From positions 1 through 64,000 of the IMG/VR virus record IMGVR_UViG_3300031369_000001: a stretch of DNA of 64,000 nt. The stretch is one strand, 5' to 3'. The position numbers and the translations under genes were made by a program. Shown piece by piece: positions 1 through 8,859 of the stretch (position 1 is its first letter; each line of letters starts with the position of its first letter). Below the pieces are notes generated by a model that saw only the letters and a list, made by a program, of their open reading frames with translations, was not told the DNA's origin and made no database searches. This stretch comes from a virus.

Positions 1-1
1 T

Positions 2-43
2 AATAATCAACCTCAATATCCTAATAATCAACCTCAATATCCT
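2..43 (+). repeat. 21-bp tandem coding repeat (NNQPQYP)
   Basis: Two perfect copies of a 21-bp unit encode NNQPQYP. A degenerate continuation (NNAYQPQ, QGFPQQGYP) follows. The array may begin upstream of the window. Confidence 0.85.
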
Positions 44-1291
44 AATAATGCATATCAGCCGCAACAAGGATTTCCACAACAAGGATATCCTATTCAATCA
101 CCATATCCTATGCAAGGACAAATGCCGTCACAAAATATGCCACAGCAATTTACTGGACAAATGCCTGTTTATAATATGCCTGATGCTAATCAAATGATGA
201 GTGCATATCAAGAGCATAAAATGTCTATGGGACGCGGTGGATCTCAATATACTTTTGTTAAATTTTTAGGCCCAAATAATGAGTCTAAATGGGAGAGTGT
301 AGCAGTTCCTATTGGCTACCAATCGGTTATAAGGGCTTTTATTTTACCACCATGGGCACCTGGAAAATATATATTTGCGATTGCTTTAAGCCATTTTTGG
401 AAATCAGTCAGTAAGCCTCAAGGTGCGTCATTAGGCTGTCCGGGAGCTGATAGTTGTAAAATATGCCAAGTAGCTAGATTAGCTATTGAAAGTTCTGACC
501 TTAGTACACAGAAAAGGGCGAAAGATTGGGGGAGTGTTAATACTAATTTTCTATATCAAGTAGCGTTATTAGATACACCACAAATTCATTTTAATAATGG
601 ACAAGCCCAACCGGCTGTTTTACGAGCAGGTGCTACGCTGCATAAAGCAATTGGTAATTTATTAGAGGAAAGATCTGTTAATATTTGCGATCCACAATTA
701 GGTAGACCTATTAGAATAAAGAAAACAAAAACTGGTCCAGGGAAGTTTGATGTAGAATATAGTTGTATTGATGAAGATCCACAGCCTTTACCACAGCAAT
801 TTTGGGGATTATTGTCTAATTTGATAGACCTTGAATCTGTATTTAAGCATCCAAGCGAAGAAGAGATGCAAAATGCAATCATAGATATGGGACTTGGTAA
901 CATCGGTGGATCTTCATCGATGCAATATCCCAATTCTGGAGTACGGCAGCCTTATTCAATGCAAAATACAATTCCTCCAATGGTGTCTAATCCTATTCCT
1001 CAACCTAATGCTCCTAATTTAGTACCACAACCCCAACAGAATATTAATCCTCCTCCTGTTTCAAGTGGGAATTATAATGGACCTCCGTACTATCCGCAGC
1101 CTTCCCAACAGAATACTTTACCACAGCAACCTATTACGCCTAATGTACCATTTAACCGTAGTCCAATTAAAAAGGAAGCTCAAAATGTAAATCCTTCCCA
1201 GCAGGCGAATACTCAAGCACCTTTAGGGCAACAACAGCCCATGACTTTACAACAACTTCAAGATTCTATTCGAGGAAATAATGGTAATTAG
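2..1291 (+). CDS. gp32-like single-stranded DNA-binding protein (5' end outside window)
   Basis: The frame is open from the first bases of the window, so the Met codon at 110 is internal. The visible N-terminal part is rich in Pro, Gln and Asn and starts with two copies of NNQPQYP. The core (after MSMGRGGSQYTFVKFLG) is followed by a zinc-type H..C..C..C cluster with HFWK, then CPGADSCKIC, as in the T4 gp32 family, which coats single-stranded DNA during replication and recombination. The C-terminal 120 residues are again Pro/Gln/Asn-rich and disordered-looking, unlike the short acidic tail of T4 gp32, and include NRSPIKKE. It stands directly before a recombinase and SbcCD genes, fitting a replication/recombination role. 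Family assignment rests on the Cys/His pattern and context. Confidence 0.7.
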   Translation, partial: NNQPQYPNNQPQYPNNAYQPQQGFPQQGYPIQSPYPMQGQMPSQNMPQQFTGQMPVYNMPDANQMMSAYQEHKMSMGRGGSQYTFVKFLGPNNESKWESVAVPIGYQSVIRAFILPPWAPGKYIFAIALSHFWKSVSKPQGASLGCPGADSCKICQVARLAIESSDLSTQKRAKDWGSVNTNFLYQVALLDTPQIHFNNGQAQPAVLRAGATLHKAIGNLLEERSVNICDPQLGRPIRIKKTKTGPGKFDVEYSCIDEDPQPLPQQFWGLLSNLIDLESVFKHPSEEEMQNAIIDMGLGNIGGSSSMQYPNSGVRQPYSMQNTIPPMVSNPIPQPNAPNLVPQPQQNINPPPVSSGNYNGPPYYPQPSQQNTLPQQPITPNVPFNRSPIKKEAQNVNPSQQANTQAPLGQQQPMTLQQLQDSIRGNNGN

Positions 1292-1293
1292 TA

Positions 1294-2379
1294 ATGAAGC
1301 GTATTTCTATTGGGAAAAAACCTAAACCTATTAAAAAAGACCCAATTGCCGAATACCAGACTTATATAAAGAAAAAAGGTAATGGGATTGTTGAGGTATT
1401 AGATTTTTCTAATGATGATTGCTTAGCTAACGTTAAGCAATACATATCTACACAAAGTATTGCTTTAGATTCGTTATTGAATGGTGTAGGTATTCCAACA
1501 GGTAGAGTGACAGAGATTTATGGGCCACAACATATCGGAAAATCTACTATTATAGATCACCTATTTGCTTCTGTTCAGTCCATAGGTGGAGTGCCTATTT
1601 TATTTGATTCAGAATCTGCAAGGGATTTTAGGTACACAAGTAAGATAGGGGTCGATATTAATAAATTGCAATGCGTAGAATTTAAAAGAGATGAATTACA
1701 TATAGAAAATGTAATGATTCAAATGTACAATACTGTGGAATGGTGGGCGATTAATGCTCCAGATGTTCCTGTAGTAATTGGATGGGATGCGCTAGGTGGG
1801 ACTGCAACTAGAGATGAAGTAAAAAAGCGATTAGAAGCTGAAGGCAAACCTGCGGGAGCCGCTAAAGTATTAAAAGAAGCTTGTCGTTTATTGCCTTCTA
1901 AATTAGGAAGAACTAATGTAGCTATTGTAATTGCTAATCATCAATATGAAGCATTTGGTAAGAACAAAGGCGGTTTTGGAAATGTAACAAAAAAAGAAAC
2001 TTATGGAGGTTCAGCGGTCAGACATTTAGCCACTATTAGGATTAATTTATTTAATCTGGGATATATTAATTATAAAGGGGAACATATTGGTAGACAAGTT
2101 GGTGCATTTTTAGATAAAAATAGATTAGGGAATCCGTATAAAAAAACTGATTTTGCGCTTATTTCTGGAATTGGTATAGATAATACTTGGTCTATTTATG
2201 AAACATTAAAAAATGCAAAAATTATCGTAGTGGATGGTAGTTGGGGCGCAATTAATATAGATGGGGAAGTAATAAAATTTCAAGGTTGGAATGGTTTGGC
2301 AGATAAATGTAGAGAAAATCCTTTATTGTTTAATAAGTTGCTATCGGTTTATTACACAGTAATGTCTAACAATAAATAA
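1294..2379 (+). CDS. RecA/UvsX-like strand-exchange recombinase
   Basis: A 361-aa RecA-fold ATPase. Walker A is GPQHIGKST at residues 77-85, Walker B is VPVVIGWD at about 158-165, and a loop-2-like stretch GGFGNVTKKETYGGSAVRH runs over 226-244 before a hydrophobic strand. The stretch ISTQSIALDSLLNGVGIPTG is the usual RecA/UvsX lead-in to the P-loop. The family forms filaments on single-stranded DNA and catalyses homologous pairing. It begins two bases after the SSB-like gene, so the two are probably translated together. The N-terminus MKRISIGKKPKPIKKDPI is basic and carries the KPIKK signature seen in many proteins of this genome. Confidence 0.85.
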   Translation: MKRISIGKKPKPIKKDPIAEYQTYIKKKGNGIVEVLDFSNDDCLANVKQYISTQSIALDSLLNGVGIPTGRVTEIYGPQHIGKSTIIDHLFASVQSIGGVPILFDSESARDFRYTSKIGVDINKLQCVEFKRDELHIENVMIQMYNTVEWWAINAPDVPVVIGWDALGGTATRDEVKKRLEAEGKPAGAAKVLKEACRLLPSKLGRTNVAIVIANHQYEAFGKNKGGFGNVTKKETYGGSAVRHLATIRINLFNLGYINYKGEHIGRQVGAFLDKNRLGNPYKKTDFALISGIGIDNTWSIYETLKNAKIIVVDGSWGAINIDGEVIKFQGWNGLADKCRENPLLFNKLLSVYYTVMSNNK

Positions 2380-2390
2380 GGAGTATTTTT

Positions 2391-2627
2391 ATGGATGATC
2401 TATATCATAAAAATTTATATGAATTGGTTTTATTGTTTTTAAAAGAAAATAATTTAGATGGGTTAAGTAATGTAGTAGAACCTTGTGAAATGGATTGTTG
2501 TTGTGACTTAGATAATTTAGGATGTTGGTGTGATAGATGTACAATGATGCATTGTTTCCCTGGTAAAAAGCATGTAGTGGAGAAGGATAGTTGGATAATA
2601 TTTCCGTGTAAATTTAGAAAAGAGTAA
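2391..2627 (+). CDS. small cysteine-rich protein
   Basis: A 78-aa protein with an acidic N-terminal half and a Cys cluster CEMDCCCDLDNLGCWCDRC around residues 32-50. A metal-binding site is likely. It follows a usable AGGAG site. I do not recognise the family. It lies between the recombinase and a zinc-ribbon gene in the recombination operon. Confidence 0.65.
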   Translation: MDDLYHKNLYELVLLFLKENNLDGLSNVVEPCEMDCCCDLDNLGCWCDRCTMMHCFPGKKHVVEKDSWIIFPCKFRKE

Positions 2628-2632
2628 GCAAT

Positions 2633-2848
2633 ATGCCTATTTATGAATTTAAATGTAATAAATGTAGTAATATTGTTGAACAATTATTCGATACTTTTGA
2701 AGAGGCTTATAATTTTGATGGTTCTATTTGTGAATGTGGTGGGCAATTAATTCGTATGTATAGTTCTCCTTTTTTAGGAAAGCCTAAGCATCAAACTTAT
2801 TTAGTTGCGGATGATGGTTCTATTATAAAAGGAAAATTTGAAAAATGA
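2633..2848 (+). CDS. FmdB-type zinc-ribbon protein
   Basis: A 71-aa protein starting MPIYEFKCNKCSNIVEQLF, with a second pair CECGG. This is the pattern of the FmdB/CxxC putative regulatory zinc-ribbon family (MPxYEYxCxxCG). The molecular role of that family is poorly known. Its last codons overlap the start of the SbcD-like gene, so the two are probably co-translated. Confidence 0.75.
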   Translation: MPIYEFKCNKCSNIVEQLFDTFEEAYNFDGSICECGGQLIRMYSSPFLGKPKHQTYLVADDGSIIKGKFEK

Positions 2849-3816
2849 TTATTTTTTCTGATTTACATCTACATGAACGTACTTCGGAAATAGTATTTAA
2901 TGAAGTACTTCCTGGTTTAAAGAATGCAGTAGTTCAACAAGCGGATAAATTACTTGTTTGTTTAGGCGATTTTTATCATTTAAGGTATAAAGTAGATGTA
3001 GAGATACAGAATAAGGTATTTGATTATTTTCATGATTTAAATGATTGTGGAATTGAAGTTATTTTATTAGTCGGTAATCATGATCAAATAAATGAAAAAG
3101 GAGATAATGCGTTAAAACCTTTTTCAGAATTAAATAATGTGGAAGTGATTGAACAGCCTTGTGTTTACAAAAATTTTATTTGGTTACCATATAGAAAAAA
3201 TAAACAAATATTATTAGACTACTTAAGTAAAATTCCTTCTGGAATTGTTTTCATGCATCAAGGTATTCAGGGGTTTGAGATTTATAATAACGTATTAGAT
3301 AATGATGGTGTGTCTATTAATGAATTATCTAGCTATTTTATGGTTATTTCTGGGCATTATCATAAAAGGCAGAATATACGTAATATATTTTATGTAGGGT
3401 CTCCTTATCAAATTGATGCAAGTGAAGCAAATCAAGAAAAAGGTTATATGGTTTTTACTAAAAATATTCAAGAACATTTTGTTCCTATTTATAAGACTGT
3501 GAATTGGGGGACTAAACATTATGTATTTGATGTAGTACCACAAGGTACTTGTATTAACGGTGTTGAAAAAGGAGACATCGTTAAATTGAAAGCTCCTCAA
3601 GGAGTGGATTTAGAAAAATTTAGGAAAAGTATTGTTGTTCCTGAAGGAGTTAGATGCATTGTAGAATCTTCAAATGATAGTTCGGTAAACAATAGATTGA
3701 ACGTATGTAGTAATGATTCAATGGACTATGTAAGATCTTATATTGATAATTTTGCAGGTGAAATCGATAAAGAATTACTATTACAAGTATTTAATCAATT
3801 AGTGAATGAACTATGA
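2845..3816 (+). CDS. sbcD: SbcD/gp47-like recombination nuclease subunit
   Basis: A 323-aa calcineurin-type metallophosphoesterase. The metal ligands are visible in order: SDLHLH (residues 5-10), GDFYHL (41-46), GNHDQ (77-81), HQG (138-140) and GHYHKR (170-175). This is the Mre11/SbcD/T4 gp47 arrangement. Together with the following SbcC-like ATPase it should form an exonuclease/endonuclease that processes DNA ends for recombination. The gene overlaps both neighbours by 4 bp (ATGA type), as expected for a stoichiometric complex. Confidence 0.88.
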   Translation: MIIFSDLHLHERTSEIVFNEVLPGLKNAVVQQADKLLVCLGDFYHLRYKVDVEIQNKVFDYFHDLNDCGIEVILLVGNHDQINEKGDNALKPFSELNNVEVIEQPCVYKNFIWLPYRKNKQILLDYLSKIPSGIVFMHQGIQGFEIYNNVLDNDGVSINELSSYFMVISGHYHKRQNIRNIFYVGSPYQIDASEANQEKGYMVFTKNIQEHFVPIYKTVNWGTKHYVFDVVPQGTCINGVEKGDIVKLKAPQGVDLEKFRKSIVVPEGVRCIVESSNDSSVNNRLNVCSNDSMDYVRSYIDNFAGEIDKELLLQVFNQLVNEL

Positions 3817-5819
3817 AAATACTTAATATTAAATTGTGTAATTATGGCTCTTATGCAGGAGAACATTTTATTTCGTTGATTGATAGAGGATTAGTGTTAA
3901 TTCAAGGAATAAATAAAGACGAGCCTAAAATGGATTCTAACGGGGCAGGTAAATCTTGTATTCCTGATAGTTTAGACTGGTGTATTAATGGAAAAATACC
4001 TCGAGGAGATCATATAGACAGTATTATCAATGATGATTGTAAGAATTGTTATGTTGAGGTTCAGATAGAATCAGATAATGGAGATATGATCCTAATTCGA
4101 AGGGAGAGATCTAGAAAAGGAAACACTGTTTTGCAATTATTAGTCAATGATGACAATCAATTGACTAAGTTAGATATAAAAGAAACACAGAAAGCTATTT
4201 ATAATCTATTAGGCATTGATGGAGAAATTTTCCATTCTACTATTTTATTTGCTCAAACAAATTTAGTGCATTATGCAGATAGTACTGACACTAAGCGAAT
4301 GGAAATATTAACTAAATTATCACAACTTGAATTCATAGATAATCTTTTAGAAAAAGTTAAGTGTAAGCAAAATGAATTACTGTTATCAGAACAGCGTATA
4401 CTAGGAAATAAACAAACCATTGATCAAATTATTTCAAGTTTACAAGGTAAAAATTATACCGTTAATATACAAGATTGGGAAATTAGCAAAAGTAAGTCTA
4501 TTGAATCTTTACGCATTAAGGAAAATGAATTACAAATTAAAAATGATGCAATTCAAATATTGGATAAGGTTGGACATGAAACCAGAATACAAGAGTTACA
4601 GATCCAAGTAGCCAATTTAAGTAAACCAGATGAATCTGTATATAAATCTTATTTGGCACAGCAGTTAGATATTAATAAACAGCTAGCTGTTGTAGATAAA
4701 GAATTGTCTGATATTATTAATAAACAACAGTATTTGAATTATACTATGAATAATGGTAATTATTATTGCGATAGTTGCGGGCAGTTAGTTACTATAGAGC
4801 ATTTACAAAAGGAATATAGTAAATTAGAGAATTTATTTTCTGTAAAAACGTCAGAATTTCATAATATAAAAAATACATTGGATACAATTGATGGATCTAT
4901 TCGAATAGAATTACGTAAAATAGAGAGAGAAAAAGCTTTGTTTTTAGATAATTCTGTTAAGTTAAAAGCAGAAATACAAGAACAATTAAATGCTATATCG
5001 GATATAGACAAAAATAATAAATTAAAAAATTCTATTCAGGATGATATTATTTTTATTCAAAATCGTATTAAAGAAGAATCTAATAAGATAAATCCGTGGA
5101 TATCTATACAGCAAGAAGATAACCTTAAATTGGATAGATGTAATAACGATTTATTACAAATAAACCAACAATTAGATAGTATTACAACTTTAAAAGAGTG
5201 CTATGTTTTTTGGGTTAAAGCATTAGGGGCTAAAGGATTAAAATCGTACATACTTGATACAAAATTAAGTGAACTTAATGCCTCCATTAATTATTGGGTA
5301 AAGCTTCTTACGGATGGTACTATTTGGGTAGAACTGGGTTCTTACAAAAAGGGTAGAGGTAAGAAGATAATAAATAGTCCCGAGGTTAATATTTGTAGAT
5401 GGGCACCTAACGGTTCCATAATTTCTAGAAATTATAGAAGTTGGAGTGGAGGGGAGAAACAGCGTATTTCAATAGCTATTGATTTAGGACTTTCGTCTAT
5501 AATCTCTAGACGTTCTACCAAGCAGTACAACTTACTTATTTTAGATGAAATATTTAGACATTTAGATAGTGGTGGCAAGTATGCAGTAATGGACATGCTT
5601 CAGTTGTTAGCTAAGGATAAGGATTCTGTATTTGTGATAGATCACGATCCAGATTTTCAATCCTTGTTTGAAAATAGAATTACTGTTATAAAAGAAAATG
5701 GACAAAGTAATCTTGTGGAGGATACTTTTAATGAAGACAAAAGATATAAAGAAGAAACAAACAGTTCTATACCAAATAGAGCCTATTTCAAGCGAAGAGC
5801 AATTAGAAATTCCGTTTGA
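3813..5819 (+). CDS. sbcC: SbcC/gp46-like recombination ATPase
   Basis: A 668-aa SMC/Rad50-like ATPase. Walker A is DSNGAGKS (41-48). A coiled-coil-rich middle carries a zinc hook CDSCG at 319-323. The ABC signature WSGGEKQR is near 543-550 and Walker B LLILDEIF near 573-580, followed by a D-loop. It is shorter than bacterial SbcC but normal for phage gp46 proteins. It partners the SbcD-like gene just upstream. The C-terminus ends in FKRRAIRNSV, a version of the basic motif shared by many proteins here. The last 89 bp overlap the next gene in another frame. Confidence 0.88.
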   Translation: MKILNIKLCNYGSYAGEHFISLIDRGLVLIQGINKDEPKMDSNGAGKSCIPDSLDWCINGKIPRGDHIDSIINDDCKNCYVEVQIESDNGDMILIRRERSRKGNTVLQLLVNDDNQLTKLDIKETQKAIYNLLGIDGEIFHSTILFAQTNLVHYADSTDTKRMEILTKLSQLEFIDNLLEKVKCKQNELLLSEQRILGNKQTIDQIISSLQGKNYTVNIQDWEISKSKSIESLRIKENELQIKNDAIQILDKVGHETRIQELQIQVANLSKPDESVYKSYLAQQLDINKQLAVVDKELSDIINKQQYLNYTMNNGNYYCDSCGQLVTIEHLQKEYSKLENLFSVKTSEFHNIKNTLDTIDGSIRIELRKIEREKALFLDNSVKLKAEIQEQLNAISDIDKNNKLKNSIQDDIIFIQNRIKEESNKINPWISIQQEDNLKLDRCNNDLLQINQQLDSITTLKECYVFWVKALGAKGLKSYILDTKLSELNASINYWVKLLTDGTIWVELGSYKKGRGKKIINSPEVNICRWAPNGSIISRNYRSWSGGEKQRISIAIDLGLSSIISRRSTKQYNLLILDEIFRHLDSGGKYAVMDMLQLLAKDKDSVFVIDHDPDFQSLFENRITVIKENGQSNLVEDTFNEDKRYKEETNSSIPNRAYFKRRAIRNSV

Positions 5820-6039
5820 TGAAAATATAAAGCATCAAATAGTTAAACAAGAATTAGATAATGTTATTGTTGTTAGTGTTCTTTCTAGTATGACGCACAA
5901 TAGCGTACAACAATTAATGGAAAAATTTCCCATAGAATGGAAAGATAGGCCGGTTATGATTATAACTGATAATATAAAGTTTTTTAGATGCAAAAGAATC
6001 CGTACAAAAGATTATGTAAAGTTATATAAAAATGATTAG
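5731..6039 (+). CDS. hypothetical protein overlapping sbcC
   Basis: About 102 aa from the ATG at 5731, chosen because GTGGAGGAT lies at a normal distance upstream. The first 89 bp are shared with the sbcC end. The sequence has a central hydrophobic strand VIVVSVLSS and a basic C-terminus CKRIRTKDYVKLYK. No family recognised. It also overlaps the RuvC-like gene by 8 bp, so it is embedded in the recombination operon. Confidence 0.6.
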   Translation: MKTKDIKKKQTVLYQIEPISSEEQLEIPFDENIKHQIVKQELDNVIVVSVLSSMTHNSVQQLMEKFPIEWKDRPVMIITDNIKFFRCKRIRTKDYVKLYKND

Positions 6040-6679
6040 GACACCCATTAGATACGGTATGAATTATTCTTTAGTAGTGCTTGGCGTTGATCCAGGTATT
6101 AGAACTACTGGATTATCTATAGTGGGCTTAGATAATGTTGGTCAATATTATTGTTTAGGTAGCCAATATATTGAGACTAAAAAGCAAGATAAAAAATCCA
6201 TTAACCAATTAAGAACTAATATAGATGATTTTAGAAGATATAGGGAGGTGTATGAAGAATTAGAACATTTATACCTTTCCCACAATGCCAAATTAAACCA
6301 GGTTATTTCAGCGGTTGCGATCGAATCTTATACTGTTATGCGTTATAAAAATCAAAAAAGTGAAATTATTATTGGAAATAATGCTTGGAAATCTGCTGTA
6401 GTTTATGGTGGTGTTTTATTTTGGGCGCTTTCTCGTCAATTATATGTTGCTCCCTTTTTTCCAAATGACATTAAAAAACGATTTGGTAAAAAAGATAAAA
6501 GTAAAGAAGGTATTCAATTAGCAGTTGAGAGTGAGGTGTTGAGTGCTTATGAAGAAATTCATAAGTATTCTAAAACAAAACGTGAGCATGTATCAGATGC
6601 TACCGCGCATGCGGTTTTATTAATAGAAGAAATAAGAAAGAATAAAATATTTATAGGAGGATTTAATGAAACTATATAA
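6032..6679 (+). CDS. ruvC: RuvC-like Holliday junction resolvase
   Basis: A 215-aa RNase H-fold nuclease. Acidic residues stand where RuvC needs them: D20 in VLGVDPG, E98 in VAIES, and the C-terminal HVSDATAHA with H186 and D189. RuvC enzymes cut four-way junctions symmetrically, which phages use to resolve branches before packaging. The N-terminus MIRTPIRYG carries the recurrent basic motif. An internal start at MNYSLVVLGVD is possible but lacks a better ribosome site. Confidence 0.85.
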   Translation: MIRTPIRYGMNYSLVVLGVDPGIRTTGLSIVGLDNVGQYYCLGSQYIETKKQDKKSINQLRTNIDDFRRYREVYEELEHLYLSHNAKLNQVISAVAIESYTVMRYKNQKSEIIIGNNAWKSAVVYGGVLFWALSRQLYVAPFFPNDIKKRFGKKDKSKEGIQLAVESEVLSAYEEIHKYSKTKREHVSDATAHAVLLIEEIRKNKIFIGGFNETI

Positions 6680-7286
6680 CGAATTTAAAAGTTTGTTAGT
6701 TATATTAGTTGGTTGTTTCATAGTGTTGTTTCTTATGCTTTGTTTTCTTAGTCTAGCAAAGTCTGAAGAATTAACTAATGATTGTGTTTCTATTGTTTTA
6801 AATGATTGGATTTTACATAAAACAGAGGATACTCCTAATAGTAAATTTAGAAAGAGTTCAATTATTCGTAATCAATTAGTACAAGATCTCATAAATGGAT
6901 CTATGATATATGATAAAAGACCTTTTATGCCTTTTTTAGCTGTATTTTTTGCTTATAAAGAATCTTCATTTAATGAATTTGCTAGAGGGGATATTTCTAA
7001 TGGTAGAGCAAAGGCACATGGAATAATGCAATTCCACAGCACCATCAGAATGGTTTGTCGTAGACAATTACAACTTAATTTGAATGAACGATATGATCAA
7101 ATAGTTTGTTTTTCTTATTGGGTAAATTATTTATCTAAAAAATGTGGTGGATTAGAGGGAGCTATTCGAGCATATACCTCTAAAGGAGGTAGTTGTAGCG
7201 GAACGCCTAAAGGTCGTAGATTAGCAAAACATCGCATTAAACAAGTGAGGAAATTAGCAAATCAATGCCATATAGAGGTTAAATGA
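6666..7286 (+). CDS. lytic transglycosylase (SLT-type) with N-terminal signal anchor
   Basis: A 206-aa protein with a hydrophobic segment at residues 9-32 (LLVILVGCFIVLFLMLCFLSL) acting as signal peptide or membrane anchor. A goose-lysozyme/SLT-like core follows, with catalytic Glu in YKESSF (E99) and the GIMQF motif near 119-123. AIRAYTSKGGSCSG fits the later AYNxG region. It should cleave the glycan strands of peptidoglycan in the periplasm, for lysis or entry. It is preceded by AGGAGG and overlaps the resolvase gene, an unusual neighbourhood for a lysis gene. Confidence 0.75.
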   Translation: MKLYNEFKSLLVILVGCFIVLFLMLCFLSLAKSEELTNDCVSIVLNDWILHKTEDTPNSKFRKSSIIRNQLVQDLINGSMIYDKRPFMPFLAVFFAYKESSFNEFARGDISNGRAKAHGIMQFHSTIRMVCRRQLQLNLNERYDQIVCFSYWVNYLSKKCGGLEGAIRAYTSKGGSCSGTPKGRRLAKHRIKQVRKLANQCHIEVK

Positions 7287-7561
7287 CTACTATCTTTCTA
7301 TATAATAGAGAGCGAATTGTAATGGAAGGATTACAATTAGCTAAATTACGAATTTCTAAAAAGTTGGGTTTATCTGAGAATATTGTAGAAGGGGATTTTA
7401 AGATTGCTAACGGAGAATTAGTTCCTAATTTTACTATAGATAAGCAGAAAGTTCCTTTGTCTAAATTGGATGATTTAGAAATGATTGTGAAAGATACATG
7501 GAGCCAAACTCTAGTAGATATCAAAGACAGGTTAGATAGTTTTGAAAAGGGTTCCCATTAA
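7283..7561 (+). CDS. hypothetical protein upstream of small terminase
   Basis: Up to 92 aa. It starts at an ATGA overlap with the preceding stop; a second Met at 7322 (MEGLQLAKLRIS) is an alternative. It is amphipathic, with a probable C-terminal helix (LEMIVKDTWSQTLVDIKDRLDSFEKG). No family recognised. Confidence 0.55.
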   Translation: MTTIFLYNRERIVMEGLQLAKLRISKKLGLSENIVEGDFKIANGELVPNFTIDKQKVPLSKLDDLEMIVKDTWSQTLVDIKDRLDSFEKGSH

Positions 7562-8216
7562 AGACACAAGAATTTCTTTTGACGATCCAGGTGTAAATGT
7601 AAAAGTTTTACCTGGTTCTAAAGTTTCTTCTATTGAATTTGGATCTCCAATAGAAGAATTAAACAATAAAAGTTTGAGAAGTCTTGCAAAGATAAAATAT
7701 GTAACTTCGCAAACCGGTATTTCTTTGAATGATTTATCTAAAGTTTATCCATTTGATAAGGTAGCATTTTCTACATTGACTAAATGGAGTAAGGCGGATA
7801 ATTGGGTAGAAGACCGTGAAAATTATAGGATTGCATTAGAGACAAAAATATTAGAGAAGCTTGGGCAGGCACATGTCCAGGCTATTACTAATCAATTAAA
7901 AGATGCTGACACTATATCGGAAAAAGTGTTTTCAATGCTTGAAAACATGGGCATAGCTACTGTTAATTCTTATGAAGGTTTATTAAATGCTTTAATGCGA
8001 TTAGAAAAATTTAGATTTGATGCTAGGAAAGAAATTGCTGACATAACTAGAGGGGTATTAACTGATAAAGAATCTGAAAAGGTTGACAGTAGGCAGGGTG
8101 TGTCCGTTCCTAAAATAACTCATTCTAAGGAAGCTTTAAGACAAGCAGCTTTTGCTATTATAAAGGCAAATAGAGAACTGAATAAAAAGAAAAATGAAAA
8201 AGAGACATTGGACTAA
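7542..8216 (+). CDS. probable small terminase subunit
   Basis: A 224-aa protein read from a TTG start; no Met codon lies in the early part. Residues about 45-85 (LRSLAKIKYVTSQTGISLNDLSKVYPFDKVAFSTLTKWSKADNWVEDRENY) look like the helix-turn-helix of phage small terminases, with the typical W..(A)DNW..R signature. A helical central part follows. Small terminases recognise packaging sites and hand DNA to the large subunit, which lies 2.5 kb downstream. The N-terminus MKRVPIKD is the clearest copy of the recurrent basic motif. Function is inferred from pattern and context. Confidence 0.6.
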   Translation: MKRVPIKDTRISFDDPGVNVKVLPGSKVSSIEFGSPIEELNNKSLRSLAKIKYVTSQTGISLNDLSKVYPFDKVAFSTLTKWSKADNWVEDRENYRIALETKILEKLGQAHVQAITNQLKDADTISEKVFSMLENMGIATVNSYEGLLNALMRLEKFRFDARKEIADITRGVLTDKESEKVDSRQGVSVPKITHSKEALRQAAFAIIKANRELNKKKNEKETLD

Positions 8217-8859
8217 AAAAGAAGAGTTAAATTTACTTCAAGGTATTGGGGCAAATAGTATTAAATGGCTTTGTAGGAAAAGTGGTAATAGGAGTATATC
8301 TTCTTTATATCATAAATTATCGAGAATTGGTTATAATGGGGGATTTACTAGGGGTTCTTATACTTTACGGCAATTGATAGAATTAACTGGATATAGTGAA
8401 TCGCAGTTAAGAAGGGCTGCTAAGGCTCTTCTTCAAAAATGGCGTAGAACTTCTACTAAAGGAAGTTTTGTAATTACTGAAGATCAAATGGACGAATTAT
8501 GTACTTGGCTTGGTAAAGATTTTTGGAGTAAACGGCATAAATTATATAGATGTATGTGGTGTAATACGCAAAAAAATAATCATTATGGTTTGGGTTTATG
8601 TTTGGATTGCTATAATGAATATCATAGATTATTATATATGTTAGGTTTACGTAAATATAATTTTGAGCATCTTAGATACTGTATAGTTTCTTTATATTTT
8701 CCTTTACAAGATATGGATATTGTTACTGGATTTCTAGATAAAGGTAGGGCTATACCAAAAGAACTATTATTGAAGTGTATCGGTTTAAAACAATTGAGGG
8801 AACATCATGGAATTGAAGCCTGCTTTGAAAGGCATGCTATCGCTTTTAACGAAGGATAG
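8194..8859 (+). CDS. Myb/HTH-like DNA-binding protein with zinc ribbon
   Basis: A 221-aa protein. The N-terminal WTKKEELNLLQG...SISSLYHKLSRIGY resembles a Myb/SANT-like helix-turn-helix. A second helical unit SYTLRQLIELTGYSESQLRRAAKAL looks MerR/HTH-like. A CMWC...CLDC zinc ribbon sits around residues 117-139. It is probably a DNA-binding regulator or packaging/replication accessory; the target is unknown. It overlaps the small terminase (22 bp) and the clamp gene (52 bp). Confidence 0.6.
   Translation: MKKRHWTKKEELNLLQGIGANSIKWLCRKSGNRSISSLYHKLSRIGYNGGFTRGSYTLRQLIELTGYSESQLRRAAKALLQKWRRTSTKGSFVITEDQMDELCTWLGKDFWSKRHKLYRCMWCNTQKNNHYGLGLCLDCYNEYHRLLYMLGLRKYNFEHLRYCIVSLYFPLQDMDIVTGFLDKGRAIPKELLLKCIGLKQLREHHGIEACFERHAIAFNEG

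Noticed and set aside
110-118. Met codon at 110 as the start of the SSB-like gene
   Set aside because: The same frame is open to the window edge and codes the tandem NNQPQYP repeat, so 110 is internal and no ribosome site precedes it.
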